NCBI GenBank assembly: GCA_015501585.1
Contig: JADNRY010000250.1
Location: forward strand, 26,150-90,149
Source: Rhodocollybia butyracea
Lineage: Eukaryota > Basidiomycota > Agaricomycetes > Agaricales > Omphalotaceae
Direction: 5' to 3'
DNA: 64,000 nucleotides
The notes under the pieces were generated by a model. That model was not told the origin of the DNA, did not search any database, and saw only the letters and a program-made list of their open reading frames with translations. Positions 9,538-20,547 of this stretch are shown here, piece after piece; within the stretch, counting starts at the first letter, position 1, and the number at the start of each line of letters is the position of its first letter. Made by a program: the position numbers and the translations under genes.

Positions 9538-11075
9538 TCACCAGTTACCGAACGGCGAGCTATTGTTGTTGGCAGGGGGACCGCCCCCGAATCCAGGGGC
9601 GTGGAGTGAAGCGATGTTAGTCGAGCGCTCCTTTCGGTTGTTCGCCATGGCGTCAAAAACGGTGATAGAGTCTTGAGGAGGGCGAGCAACGGGAGACGCC
9701 CGCATACCTGATAGGACGGTAGGGCAACGATTGTCCATGATATACACGAAATACGTAGCGTTGGAGTAGCTCTTGAATCTCAGAACGACATGCGCAGGAT
9801 TGATACCTGCCCGATAAGCTGCGTTGAGCATTCCCAGGTGGACATCGCTTGCAATAGAAGCAAAGATCATTCGGGCAGTGTCGCCAGGGGTCTCAGAGGG
9901 ATTTAGACCTTCAAAGAGGATAGAGGTGGTGTCCGAGGAGAGGTTTGGGCGTTTCGTCGAAGGGATTCGCGTCTCTGATTTCATGTTTTTTTGACGTGGA
10001 AGCATCGGGTTGATAAGCTTTGGGATTGAAAGGGTTGTTACCGCTCTGGTCTTGAGTCTGCGCTTGGACAGGCCAGGTAGGAGCGAGGGGCAGGGGAGCC
10101 AGGTTGGCGGCACCGGGAGGGGAATGGGCGTTCGGGAGGTTAGAGAGGACATCTCTAGTGTCGGTGACGTCGACTTGCAGTGAGGTGAGGGTGTTCTACA
10201 TAGAGGAAACACTTCACATTGTACTGCTGAGGGCGGTATACACATCACGAAAATCTTCGTTGTCTGCAAGAGAGATCGGGCCATGAGAACCTCCTGCCGT
10301 GGATGGAACAGTGTCCTGGAGGACCCTCATGATTTGGGAGTCCACTGAGTCCGTTATGTGTCCAACAATGTTCGAAACATCAGTAATACGTGTATCGGTG
10401 GTCTGCGCGGTAATTTGCATTTGATGCATTTGACGAGAGAGGAAGAGGGCAAGGTTAACCATTGGTCCGAATCCTGAAGACGCCAGCCGCCTCCCCCGCC
10501 GGGGGTGGAGCCATACCCACTTCGTTGAATGCTTCTCTTTCATCAGGCGCAATTGAGCGGGAAGGCGAACTCGTACTAGCTTCGGGGGGTGTCACCACAG
10601 GGTTTTCTTTCTCCTTTCTTTTTCCTTTCTCACCAGGGTACAAAGACTTGAAGAGCTTGCTCGACTGGCGTGCCAGAGTTCTATCAGATGTTCCAGGAAT
10701 AGTCACAGGAGGTTTCCCTTTCGCAAGCGGGGGCAAGCGAGGTGTAGTATCTAGGATATCGCAGTCATAAACATAAACAAAACTAGGGGTTACACTGAGC
10801 GTACCCGGTGTAGCGACAGTTTTCGCATTCTTCGACGCGGAGGATGAGCGCTTTTTGCCCTCAGGTTCTTTATCCATCTGTTCAGGGGAAGGACTTTCAC
10901 GGGAAGGGTTATCGACGGTCGTTGGTTGGGCGGGATTCGCGCTGTCGATAGTATCCGTCGACTGGGAGGTCGCAAGGGTTGTTAGAGGGGGCAGGCTCGA
11001 CTTATCGTTCGTTCCATTAGCATTGGGAGCAGGCATATCTGGCGAAGGGAAGTTAAGAGTATTAGTATCCAACTG
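9538..11075 (-). pseudogene. LINE ORF1 (gag-like), frame-shifted
   Basis: Three overlapping minus-strand frames together form ORF1. The first is 11072-10455 (Ser/Pro/Lys-rich, with SRSIAPDEREAFNEVG). The second is 10490 to about 10000 (ALFLSRQMHQMQITAQT..., a helical stretch, then LTSLQVDVTDTRDVLS). The third is about 9990-9538 (GLNPSETPGDTARMIFASIASDVHLG..., ending PFGNW). A shift sits in the run of seven T (plus strand) near 9986-9993. Position before the endonuclease and low-complexity composition support a nucleic-acid-binding ORF1. No zinc knuckle is visible. Confidence 0.55.
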
Positions 11076-11079
11076 AATC

Positions 11080-11400
11080 TCAAGTTAGATCCTATCCTAA
11101 TCTTTTCTTTGGTGCTCTAGTTGACGTGAACCCTGGCAAGAAAGTAGGACAAGGCAAGCGAGGCGGCACGGAATATGAAGAGTATACCGTGGAAAAACCT
11201 TACTGGGGAAAAAAGGATTTGCTAGTATTTTCGGCCGAGAGCACAAACTTTAACTCCGAAATTGATATGCGCACCAGGATGTATGTAGCCTCTGGGCTGG
11301 TTGAATCACTCGGAAAGCCTGCAGTTCTTATAGAACATGTGAGTACAGAACATTCATCTTGCCAACTGTGATTCGATGTTGATACTGATAGCAACTCTCC
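11080..11400 (+). pseudogene. Fragment of secreted two-repeat protein family
   Basis: The reading DVNPGKKVGQG, EYEEYTVEKPYWGKKDLLV, MYVASGLVESLGKPAVLIE and STEHSSCQL then stops. It matches the second repeat of the intact gene at 13033-13810 (SYQEYSVKEYEGKSDLL, MYVASGMVKKLEKPGVLI, STEHPACQLYFDVD). Even the end of the preceding intron is shared (TCTTTTCTTTGGTGCT(A/C)TAG in both). Here CQL is followed by TGA where the intact copy continues. The signal-peptide exon is missing, replaced by the LINE. Flanking 3' sequence is also duplicated. Confidence 0.75.
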
Positions 11401-12912
11401 AGCTACATTTTGGGAGATGATTAGCGAGTCGTGCCGATCTGCGTTAGTGATTTGATTGACCTCTTTGTCACAAGTCTTCGTACTACTTGGCGTTCTAACT
11501 TTTAGTTTTTTTACTCATTCACAGCACAACGCATGGAATAAAACGTACATCAGAGTCGGAGCTTTTCCTGGCACAAGAAAGTGAAAGGCTGTCGTTTCGT
11601 ATCGACAGACACTCCGAAATGGTCACACGATATTGACAGAACCACGGTTTATTCTCCGGCGAGACACAATGTGCTACGAGCGGCAGAGAAACAAAGAAGA
11701 CGACTAAACAAGAATAAGAACAACGATCATGGTGGAGATACTCTACTGAAGAAGGATAACGAAACGAAGATATAAAAGGACAGTGGCAGTGTAGAAGCAC
11801 GTGTGAGTATGTGTCATACTTACAGAAAGCTCTTCCGTAGGGCTTGGATGTCTCTTCGGAGTGGATTAAGTGTATCCTTCAAATTCGGATATCGTATGGG
11901 GAAGGGAAAAGTTTAGCATTTGTGTATACGTAGCAAAAAAATCACAGAGGCTTGAACTGTTTCAGCATGAAGTCCGTTGGAAGGTAGGGGCAACGATGAA
12001 ATGTCCTTTTGTTTTTCCGTGTCAGCAATCACACCCTCCATTCATTGTATGCATCCAGCACCCAGGGGGTTCCAGAACTACACCACATCACAGATCTATC
12101 GGAACATCTGGATCAGGTTTTGGGAAGGCACTGTTGTAAAGGCTGTTTCGTCCATTGTAAAGATTCTCTCCCCCCCTTAACCTCTAACCCCTTAATCAGT
12201 GACCTGTGGATGAGTGCACGGCCTCGAGTACATCGTTTACAAGTAATATGCCTCATTGCAGCTAAGAAGGAAGGAACAAAAGGACCATTTTATTAAGGAA
12301 GGCCTACATGCAACAATGACCTTTTCGCTCCTACATCTTTTGCCATTTGAATAATCTCTTGGGAGGTCGTACCGCATACAATCGAATCTGAGAAGTTAAA
12401 AGTTAACTTGTGAATCACAAACACAATTGGAGGTAACAGATCCACTGGAACATCTGCATCAGGTTTCAGAAACTGAAAGCTGTTTCGTCCATCATGAAAG
12501 ATTCCCCCCTAACCCCTAACCCCCTAACCCTAGCCACATCTGTGTGGCGCGGCGGTCTACATGTACAGCTAGGAAGGAGGAAAATAACTTTTTTAAGCAA
12601 GGTCTACACTTACTTACACTGACAGACAATGCATGTACCGTGGCAATTGGGGCCAATCAATGCATCAGGATCACATATCTGCTGAGAAAACGCGTTTGCG
12701 AAGAGAATACTCGTTCACATATCGAGCACTTAGGAGTCATAGTGCCATAGGTAGCAGTGTAGGCGGTGCATCATGATCGTACATCTGCTGATCGAACACT
12801 GGCCCAGAAACTGTATAGCGGCGTATAGCCTAGTCACAGTAGCTGTCTTCACGAAGAGAATACCGGTTCAGAGTAGTGTATGTATGTGGTGCGGGCAGCG
12901 CAATTCGCAAGG
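11401..12912. other. No gene seen; tandemly duplicated non-coding DNA
   Basis: 11401-11560 and 11815-11870 match sequence just after the intact secreted gene (13815-13985), with an unrelated insert between. About 12050-12300, 12430-12720 and 12740-12890 are diverged tandem copies sharing GAACATCTG(C/G)ATCAGGTTT and CTGTTTCGTCCAT. This may be an expanded upstream region of the 13033 gene. Confidence 0.5.
12505..12533. repeat. Short interstitial CCCTAA-like run
   Basis: Four imperfect CCCCTAA/CCCTAA units, resembling the fungal telomere repeat. A weaker version sits at 12171-12195 in the duplicate copy. Too short and degenerate to indicate a chromosome end. Confidence 0.6.
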
Positions 12913-12920
12913 TATATAAA
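12913..12920 (+). promoter_or_regulatory. TATA box (TATATAAA) of the 13033 gene
   Basis: TATATAAA lies 113 bp upstream of the ATG at 13033, a normal spacing for a fungal TATA promoter with a leader of roughly 80 nt. Confidence 0.55.
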
Positions 12921-13032
12921 CCCCAACATTGTTTTGGTCAGTCCTCACTCAAGCCCTACTCTTCTCTGCTGGTCAGAGATATATTGACGTTTGAACCCTG
13001 GTGGTCCATACTCCCTCCTTCTTGATACAAAT

Positions 13033-13810
13033 ATGCTCAGCTTCCATTGGCTTTCTCTTCTTGTTGCCTCTTCTCTTGTGTTGAATGGGCTTGCCGCACC
13101 GTACGGTGTAAGTCTGAATTATTACTCAGGTGCAGATACAGATGCTAATATGTCCTCTAGTCGTCTGAAATCCATGCCAGAGCACCCAAAGTAGAGCTTC
13201 GTTAGTATTGCGAGCGAATCTTAAGCCATATTCTGATCTTTTCTTTGGTGCTATAGATGATTTGGAGCTCAGCCTTGGCAAGAAAATCGCAGATGCCACG
13301 GGATACGAAGAGTATTCCGTACGGGGACAATACAAAGGGAAAAGTAACTTGCTCGCGAGAGTATTCCCGGCCCAGAACCAAAATTTTGACAAAGAAATCA
13401 AAGCAACCAATGGCATTGGACAGTATGTAGACTCTGGGATGGTTAAACAACTCCAAAAGCCTGCAGTCATCGTTGAACCCATCAATTCAGAACCCGTGTT
13501 CGCTCCATTGGCTCCATTGGATGTGGAAGTCGGCAAGCCAATGGGACAAGACGGGCCTGGCAAATCATACCAAGAGTATTCAGTAAAGGAGTACGAAGGG
13601 AAAAGTGACTTGCTCCTGAGAGTATTTCCGACCCAGAACATAAACTTTCACAATGAAATCATTTCAGCCAACCGCATCCAGGGGATGTATGTAGCCTCTG
13701 GGATGGTTAAAAAACTCGAAAAGCCTGGAGTTCTCATAAAACCCGTGAGTACAGAACATCCAGCTTGCCAACTGTATTTCGATGTTGATACTAATAGCAA
13801 TTTCAGATAA
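13033..13810 (+). CDS. Secreted protein with two tandem repeats, 222 aa
   Basis: Exons 13033-13107, 13161-13200 and 13257-13810 with GT-AG introns (GTAAGT and GTTAGT donors) give one continuous frame. Exon 1 is a signal peptide (MLSFHWLSLLVASSLVLNG, then LAAPYG). The mature part has two repeats of about 85-90 residues. Each carries a Y(E/Q)EYSV block, a GKS(N/D)LL block, RVFP(A/T)QN, then (Y)V(D/A)SGMVK and KP(A/G)V(I/L). The family is unknown to me; duplicated secreted domains of this kind suggest a small extracellular protein or effector-like protein. GTGAGTACAG near 13744 could act as another donor, so the last about 20 residues are uncertain. A pseudogene copy lies at 11080-11400. Confidence 0.65.
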
Positions 13811-14756
13811 GATTAGAGGGTCGTGCCGATCTGCAGTAGTGATTTCATTGACTTCTTTACAAGTACTAGTACTCGGCATTGTAATTAGTTAGTCATTCAT
13901 AGCGCAACGAGCGGAAGAAAACGTACACCCAGAGCCGGATAAGAAAGCCCTTTCTGTAGAGCTTGAATGTCTCTTCGTAGGTAGCCTTCAAATTTGAATA
14001 TCGCCACTCCATACTCGACACGATCATGGCCATACCTCCCTCCCAGCCTCTTCCTACTCTTCCAACACTCGCACATAAAGCCGACCTCATCAAGGCCTCG
14101 TCAATATCTGCTGACACCACAGCACTCGCCATTTTCATCCACCGCAGCTGATCGATGCCATGACCTCAGCAGTACAGGTACATGCTTCATAGAACCTCCA
14201 TGACACACAACAATGAGATTGACACTGCAGCAAGGCTCACAAAATACAGCGAAGTTTGAACTAACCAACTATAGTTTGAAAGGAAGCACATGGGCGCATT
14301 GAAAACTCACTGCCATGCGCTCCACTTGCCAAGTTCTAGCGAATGGTTAAGTCTCTAGAGATGCCCGATTCGAGGAACTCAGCCTTGTCAAAAGCCCGAG
14401 CTAAAGTTAAAGGCCTGACCATTAGCACTTACCGTAAGAAACCACAGCGCGCACTGCGGTAACCGTGTAGGGCCAAAGCGGGCCAAAGAGCTCAGAGGAA
14501 GAAGGAAACAAGTATGCGATCCAAAAAGAGAAAAGAACGGCAAAAAAAAGTATACCCGGATCCCATATTCGAATTGAATTTATTGTATACGTATTCAAGG
14601 TACAGAGCAAACAACGAGAGAGAAGAAACATCATGCGTGTGGGTGGAGAACGAACGAAAAACGGTATGGGTATGACGAGGGAGTACATGCGAACGTGAGA
14701 GTGTCCAAGCGAACATGAGAATGGGAGAACATTTCTATCCCATATCAACTTATTCA
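13811..14756. other. No gene seen
   Basis: 13815-13985 matches 11405-11870. From about 14440 the sequence matches 19990-20545, the region just 3' of the Ser/Pro-rich gene, so it is a copy of that gene's 3' flank. The 111-codon minus-strand ORF at 14422-14757 lies in this copied flank and has no equivalent ORF at the original site. Confidence 0.5.
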
Positions 14757-15480
14757 TCCCACTCCATCGTCAGCTCGCCTACATCCTTAATCACTCGAGT
14801 GCGATCGGCGTCACAGGTGATCTTGGTACTGGCGAGTTTTTGAATCGGAATCTATACAGATCAGGCTCTGACTCTGAACGTTCTGACAACGGAAAGAGGT
14901 CGGAAAGAGGAGCAGATGGATGCGCTGATTTCAAATTCGGGGATCCGAGGTCGTTGAGTGTCAGCGTCTGTGTACGTGAAGTACGCGGCTGCTTTCGCTA
15001 CAAAGGAAGGAATGAGTAAAAATAAGAATCGGACTCGAGCTTGAATAGTTGAATTTCGAGATACTGTACGGCTTACTTCTGTAGAAGACTGATGGCTGCT
15101 CGAGCTCGCCTCTGCTCCAACTTCAAACTTTGATCATCCTAGTCGTCCTCCTAGACTCTATACCAGGCAGAAGAAGGCTCTAACGGCGGTGACGAGTAAA
15201 CAAGTCTAACACCTAGTTCAGATTTTGACAGTTCCCGGTTGCTTGGGCTATTGGGTATCTCGTTTCCTAGATTAGAGTTGGAGTGTGTGTAAAGGATATT
15301 GAGACGTAGATTTTGCTAGTGAAGAGAGGGATGTAGAGATCGTGAAGCAGAGCTAGGTGTTACTGTGTTACTGAACCGTGTGTAAATCCAACTCGGAATG
15401 CAAGTGGACATCGGAGGAGAAATTGCGAGACCGGAATCTGTGTTCATCGGAAGATCAGAAAAGTCAGATTTTCGGAATAC
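14757..15480 (-). pseudogene. Decayed partial copy of the Ser/Pro-rich gene
   Basis: Colinear with 20561-21210: the terminal exon, its upstream intron and the Ser-rich exon are recognisable (CGTTGAGTGTCAGCGTC, GAAGACTGAT, ATTAGAGTTGGAGT). Numerous indels and stops destroy the frame. Confidence 0.65.
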
Positions 15481-16289
15481 GGAATGGACATAGAAATGGT
15501 CACCTTGTATATCCCTTCGCCATACCATCTTTCACGTAGAAGTAACCTGGTTCGGACGCGAGTGCAAGGCAGAGGTCATGCAATGAAAAGGACGGATGAC
15601 AGCTAAAGCGAATTAGCTACACGCAACATTGTCAACAGTGAGAATCCATGAGAGAGTACAGAATACCTGTACCCACCAGTGGCCAGTCCCTGTCAAGATC
15701 ATCGCTACGCCAAAAAGAGCAACCTGCAACGCTACCAGATGATTCGACCTTCTGGGAGGTAGAAATATCGAATTAGCTCGGAAACAAGGGCGCGAGGATA
15801 GCTTACTGGGATGCAGCAAATTTTCTGGGAGTAGGATTTTCAGGGAATGCAGAGGAATGGAAATTCATATTATAAAGCTGAAAATCAGGGAGAAGAGTCC
15901 AGGAATTTAAAGATTCGGTCGTTCATCGACATCGTTGAGGTTAAGTTGAGAGATGTATCAAACAATGCCGGATTCCGGAGGTGCCGGTGTGCGGTCCGAA
16001 TTCTACTCAAGCATACAAAGAAAGGCTCGTACGTTTTCCCTCTGCCTTGTGAAATAGAATTTGCAGGTGGAATGCGAATTCCAGAATTTCCAGTGCTTCA
16101 CAACTCCAACATGACCGGAGTGGAGCAGGGCACCTTAATATTGAGCTACATATTCTGGACAGATTGATTTGCTTTGAATGAGTTCAAATTCCAGAATTGG
16201 ATGAGAACGAGAAAAACAGTTTATTATATACATAGTACATTGTATCGACTATCGGATTGTAAAAAAACCTACCGGATCTACGATGGAAT
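15481..16289. other. No confident gene
   Basis: A minus-strand hydrophobic stretch at 15613-15750 (LVALQVALFGVAMILTG) looks like one membrane span and may be an exon fragment of a lost gene. Nothing joins to it convincingly. Confidence 0.35.
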
Positions 16290-16595
16290 AGAATGCGTGG
16301 TGAGGGGGGACCGGGAAGGAGCGGTGACGGCAGAAAGAGGAGGAAACGGATTCGTTGAGTTCAATTTCGCGAACCCGGAGCCGTTGAGCGTCAGCGTCAG
16401 TGGACTGGGAGTTTGCAGTTGTTTTCAATTGACGAAGGAAGGAATGAGTAGCAAGAAAAATTGAGACTTGGATGTCGAGATACGACTTAGAAGATTGATC
16501 ACTACTCGAGCGCTCCTTTATACTCCAACTTTGAACTTTCGTTGTCCTCGTTGTCCTCCTATACCCGTATCGGCAGAAGAAAGTTCTAGCGGGTG
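16290..16595 (-). pseudogene. Second decayed fragment of the Ser/Pro-rich gene
   Basis: Matches about 20700-21000 (end of the Ser-rich exon, intron and start of the last exon), including CCGTTGAGCGTCAGCGTCAGTGGAC. It breaks off sharply at about 16595, where a copy of the membrane-protein gene begins, so two gene fragments have been fused. Confidence 0.65.
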
Positions 16596-16602
16596 AGATA
16601 CT

Positions 16603-16985
16603 TCGTAACACATACCTTTTCCATACACAAAAAATCAGTCAACGCACTCTTTTTACCTCTGTTACCGCTTCTTATCCTGGTCTCTCATCTCGTCTAGCAC
16701 CTCATTAAGCCACGTCAAGATTTTATCGATGCTTTCCAGTATAAACTTCATCGCGTAGCCGCCAAAATTGCTGCCCAGAATGGTATCAGGAGAATCCACG
16801 ACAGGATATAAGTGAGAATATGGAATGCTGGTTTCAAAACCGATGAATAACCGTAGAACGAGCCGAAAATTGCGATGAGGAGATATACGGCGTATTTGCG
16901 GGAAAATCGATGCGAGACAAGATAGACAAATGTTACTGGACGCGTCGCAAGTTGACCGGAAGTAACGGGCCGAAATTTTACCTTT
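16603..16985 (-). pseudogene. Damaged copy of the 138-aa membrane protein gene
   Basis: Matches 6820-7345, starting with CGTAACACATACCTTTTCCA and CTTATCCTGGTC(C/T)CTCATCTCGTC. It lacks about 60 bp of the middle of the gene and the start-codon region, so no intact product is possible. Confidence 0.75.
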
Positions 16986-17426
16986 CAGCTTATTATCTCA
17001 TCCAGCTCATTTTTTTGCTCTCCCGTGTGCTGTGTTTCTTCGCCCATCTTGTGTTTGACGTTAGGCTTGGGAATACCAGGCTGATTATTGCTGCCCTCAA
17101 TGACCGTGCATATCAGTTGCAATGCCTTATACCGCCTGATCAGCCTGGTCGCAACTTTCAAAAGCAACAACAATATGGTTGGATTAGAAGTATTGGTACT
17201 AGTGCAGCCCTTTCCAAACCAATAAAGGCAGGAGTTGGGCTCGATACATTCAGATCCAGATGACTTCAGCCCACTCAAACGCAGCTCTACAGGGTGATTG
17301 GACCTCTCCATATCAACTAGACCTCTGTTACTCCAGTCAGATATTCGGAACGAAAAAGACAGGAGCAACAAACTTACTCAATCCTCGTTCGGCTTTTTAT
17401 TGTCATAACAGATCAGTTTCATTGCA
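16986..17426. other. No confident gene
   Basis: A 128-codon minus-strand ORF (17371-16985) contains TILLLLLKVATRLIRRYKAL, a possible short membrane segment. There is no start context, splice partner or homology inside the window to support it. Confidence 0.35.
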
Positions 17427-17765
17427 TCAAAGACCCCATGCTCGGACGCAAAAATCGAGCCCTTTTGCCATTGGTTTCTCAACAGCGCCCACTAGACCGA
17501 GGCGGTTTCCTGCTTCGTCCGTTTTGTCCAGGTCGAGGACACAGTTTTCAAAAGCGGTATCGAACCTCAGTTGCGTCGAACCGCGAGCATTGCCGAAAAC
17601 ACCGACAACACCAGGATTAGGGCCCTTCAATTTAGCACTCGCTAACTTGAAAGATGTTTCGAGTCTGCCTTTCTCATCCCCCTTGGCATCAAGGCCAACG
17701 ATACTTATGGGTAGATTGGGGGGTGATGCACGATGAACAGGAACAGCGAGAACGCAGTTGAAAGC
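17427..17765 (-). CDS. Partial hypothetical protein, terminal exon
   Basis: The minus-strand reading continues from about 17765 as AFNCVLAVPVHRASPPNLPI, SIVGLDAKGDEKGRLETSF, KGPNPGVVGVFGNARGSTQL, ENCVLDLDKTDEAGNRLGLV and KGLDFCVRAWGL, then stops. Composition and absence of stops look coding. There is no start codon, so this is probably the last exon after a TAG acceptor near 17754, or a gene remnant. Not recognised. Confidence 0.4.
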   Translation of the reverse strand, partial: AFNCVLAVPVHRASPPNLPISIVGLDAKGDEKGRLETSFKLASAKLKGPNPGVVGVFGNARGSTQLRFDTAFENCVLDLDKTDEAGNRLGLVGAVEKPMAKGLDFCVRAWGL

Positions 17766-18544
17766 GGTCTAGGAGAGCATAGAGCAGCAGAGAAGCAGTT
17801 GTGCGCATGTTTGGTCAATTTTTTTTTGTATATGCACGCGTGTGGGAGGCCAGCTCGACGTATGATGGAAGAAATTTAGGTGACCAGCTCGCTGGGGATT
17901 GAAGGAAGGGAGATCATCAAAGTATCTTGAAACACAATGCAGGTCCGCGCGACCGGCATAGCCCAATATGAAACCCCGGCTGTGTAGGTGTAGATCTAGA
18001 TTTCCGGGAGGAGAAGGGAGGAGACTGGGAGAAGACTGGTCAATGACGCTTATCTCTTGTTGTCTACTATACCAGATTAGACCAGTACTATACCGGAAGG
18101 GTTTGACAAGGCTCAGCCAAAGACATCAGGTACTTTGCTGGTATTTGAAAACGGACCGGCTGTAACAAGATATGATGGATGGTGAAGGAGACTGCGGAGG
18201 GGCAATGCGGTCAGACATGAAAGACTGTATGATACTGTCAAGAGCTGACAATTGGGAGGTATGAGACTGGTACGAGTGGAAGGAAGTGAAAGGAGGGAGA
18301 GGAGGGATGTTTTCGCAATTGCAAATACTCCTCATGATGAACGTTGTGATCCCACTCTATCGATCTGATATGCTGCAATCACTCAGGGAAGGATTGATAC
18401 ATACCCTTTCACCTCTACTATTGGAGCGCTTACCAGCTCCTTATAACAAGCAACTTGTGGGTGGAAACGATAGTTTCTCTCGGCTCTCTCTCGGCTCAGT
18501 CCCCCACTCGAATACAGATTGCCGGTCAATCTGCATTCCTCGCA
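17766..18544. other. No gene seen
   Basis: A short piece around 18037-18075 resembles the duplicated flank at 795-840 and 6275-6315 (TCAATGACG, then TCTTGTTG and CTACT). The remainder is the probable promoter region of the 18545 gene; no TATA box stands out. Confidence 0.45.
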
Positions 18545-19674
18545 ATGCAACTCTCAAAAATGCGCTCTATCCTTCTTCTCTTTACCATCATAGCTGGCTC
18601 TATGCTTGCTGTGTGCCCTATGCCAGTCCCAGGCGGAACGCCAGAACCATCGAGCAAACGTGTAGTAAGTGATTACTGTGTTAATCGTACTATACCTGGT
18701 ACCCACATCTTTCCAGAAACATTCACATGGTGATTCTTCCATAGCACAAAGTGTTAGTGTTTATTGGGTTAATTGTGCTTTACCTAATACCCACGTCTTG
18801 CCAGTCTCCGCCTGCGACGTCCGACTCGTTCCATGACGAAACAGATGCCACGATAAGAGGTGTAAGTGTTTACTGGGTTATCCTACTATACCTGATACCC
18901 ACATTTTGCCAGGTCGTCTTGACCTTTGTTGACCAAACAGGTCAAGAAATGGTCTCTGACAAAGAGGCCGAAAATTACAAAGCAAGTGTCACCAGGGTGA
19001 TCGCTCAGACAACGGGCAGAGGTGGTTTCGGAAAAATTGACTACCGTGCTTCATATGCTCCCCTGACTGATGCTCAAGGCCTGAAATGGGTTTATTTCCT
19101 CCTCGAAGGACTGTCCAAACATTCTACGAAGGAAAGACCATGTGTTGGGTGGATAGTACAAATCGATCGTGAGTCTTCGCTCCAGGATCTAGTTTTCCTT
19201 TTGTTCCTTATATACACTTTGATAGCTAAGCCTAAGGAATCCAAACAAGAGACGAACGATGATAAACCAAAAAAGGCGCCGCCGCCTAAGTATCATTGTG
19301 CCATTAACAAACCCGGAGGCCCCCCCTGGATCCCGGTTGAGGTTTCTGAGTTTGCGGGCGAACGTAGGAAAGCGTGGATGCCACCTCGAGATGATGAAAT
19401 AAAGAAACGGGAGAGCTTTCAGGCTCAGTTTACGAGTGATTTCGAGTATAAGCCGAGCCACCCCGTGGAAAAGGGCAAGATTGCCATACCCAGAGTCGAC
19501 CCCAAGTGGGCGCAGTTGGCGACCTCGGCCACGGTGAAGCACTTGCCCGTAGAAGACGCTGCCGGATCTAGAGTCTTTAACAAAGCGGGAGAGGACCCGC
19601 CCCCGGCCTTGGCCACGAAGAAAGACCCGATGGCGATATCCCATATCCTTGGTAACGGTGACAATCGACGCTAA
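18545..19674 (+). CDS. Secreted protein with three near-identical introns, 305 aa
   Basis: Exons 18545-18664, 18717-18752, 18805-18861, 18913-19168 and 19226-19674 join in frame. The first three introns are phase 0 with GTAAGT, GTTAGT and GTAAGT donors; the fourth starts GTGAGT. Exon 1 is a signal peptide (MRSILLLFTIIAGSMLAV core) followed by a PEPSSKR site that could be a Kex2 cleavage point. Exons 2 and 3 are tiny (12 and 19 codons). Exon 4 carries VVLTFVDQTGQEMV and KWVYFLLEGLSKH. Exon 5 carries PPKYHCAINKPGGPPWIPVE, then a basic and polar tail. The family is not recognised. Introns 1-3 share most bases while the exons between them do not, which is unusual. Confidence 0.65.
18665..18912 (+). 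repeat. Three homologous 51-52 nt introns
   Basis: Introns at 18665-18716, 18753-18804 and 18862-18912. All share the layout GT(A/T)AGTG, TTA(T/C)(T)G(G/T)GTTA, TA(T)ACCT(G/A), (A)TACCCAC and (T)T(G/T)CCAG. They are more alike than any neighbouring exons. Confidence 0.8.
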
Positions 19675-20547
19675 GGGCTAAGGCCTAAGGGCTAAGCCTT
19701 TAGTACCCCTGACCAGCTTGTTTAACGCGCTAGTTAACTCTTGATGAAGTTTGTAATCGCTGGCATTCCAAGTACAGCACTCGTTTATACGGTGCACAAT
19801 CGCATTCGTGAGGATCTCGGTAAAGGTCATAACAAACACTTGTAACAGGTAAAGATAACGTTCCTCCCGAGTCTCTGAACGAATGGTCGGAGAAGGAGGA
19901 GGGATGGAAGCAATACGATCCGTGTGATGGTTGAACTCAGTGAGAATCGCGCAGGGCCACCCCACCCAAAACTCTTGACAGCTCCAGATAGTGATTTGCA
20001 GGCGGTAACCTGCAGGACCGGTCTTGGAGGGCCAAAGAGCTCAGAGAAAGAACGAAGCATGTGATCTAAAAAGAGAAAGGAACGGCAGACGACATCTATG
20101 TCTATACAAGTATACGCATATTCGAAATGGATCATTCGAGTCCATTATATACATATTTCATTTGAGTATATCGCTGTATCAATAGAGTATCGGCGTAGGT
20201 ACAGGTATTCGAGGTATTCGAGGTATAATGTAAGATGTAAGGTTTAGGAATGAAAACATAGAATACATATGTACAGTACGACTGGGTGGCGGTAGCGTTA
20301 GAACTCGGGTAATGTAATATAATTATGGTATGTCAACTGAACACGAAAACAAGGACAAATGGAAAACATATACGGATACAGAGGAGAGGAGTTCTCAGAG
20401 CAAGCAACGAGAGAGAAGAGAAACATGATGCATGTGTGTGCATGTGTGTGGGGAAAACGAAACGAGAAACGGTATGAGCATGACGAGGGAGCCGTGTGAG
20501 TCCAGGCGAACGGGAAGGTCGGACAACATTCCCACAACAATACCAAC
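19675..20547. other. No gene seen; 3' flank of the Ser/Pro-rich gene
   Basis: 19675-19700 holds a short AAGGGCTAAGGC repeat just after the stop codon of the preceding gene. 19990-20545 is the original of the flank copied at 14440-14756. A GTATTCGAGGTATTCGAGG tandem lies near 20205-20225. Confidence 0.5.

Larger units (their letters stand above)
8690..11075 (-). mobile_element. Broken non-LTR retrotransposon (LINE): ORF1 plus endonuclease, RT missing
   Basis: On the minus strand a gag-like ORF1 (11072-9538, frame-shifted) is followed by the start of ORF2, an APE-type endonuclease (about 9350-8690). The element stops abruptly right after SVIDC, where a reverse transcriptase should follow. The 5' part is kept and the 3' part lost, opposite to the usual 5' truncation of LINE insertions, so a later deletion is the likely cause. 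At its 5' end (about 11076) it abuts intron sequence of a secreted-protein pseudogene. Confidence 0.75.

Noticed and set aside
12505..12533. Telomere or subtelomere
   Set aside because: Only about four degenerate units, internal, with genes on both sides.
14422..14757. 111-codon hydrophobic minus ORF
   Set aside because: Copied 3' flank of the Ser/Pro-rich gene; the corresponding original region has no matching ORF.
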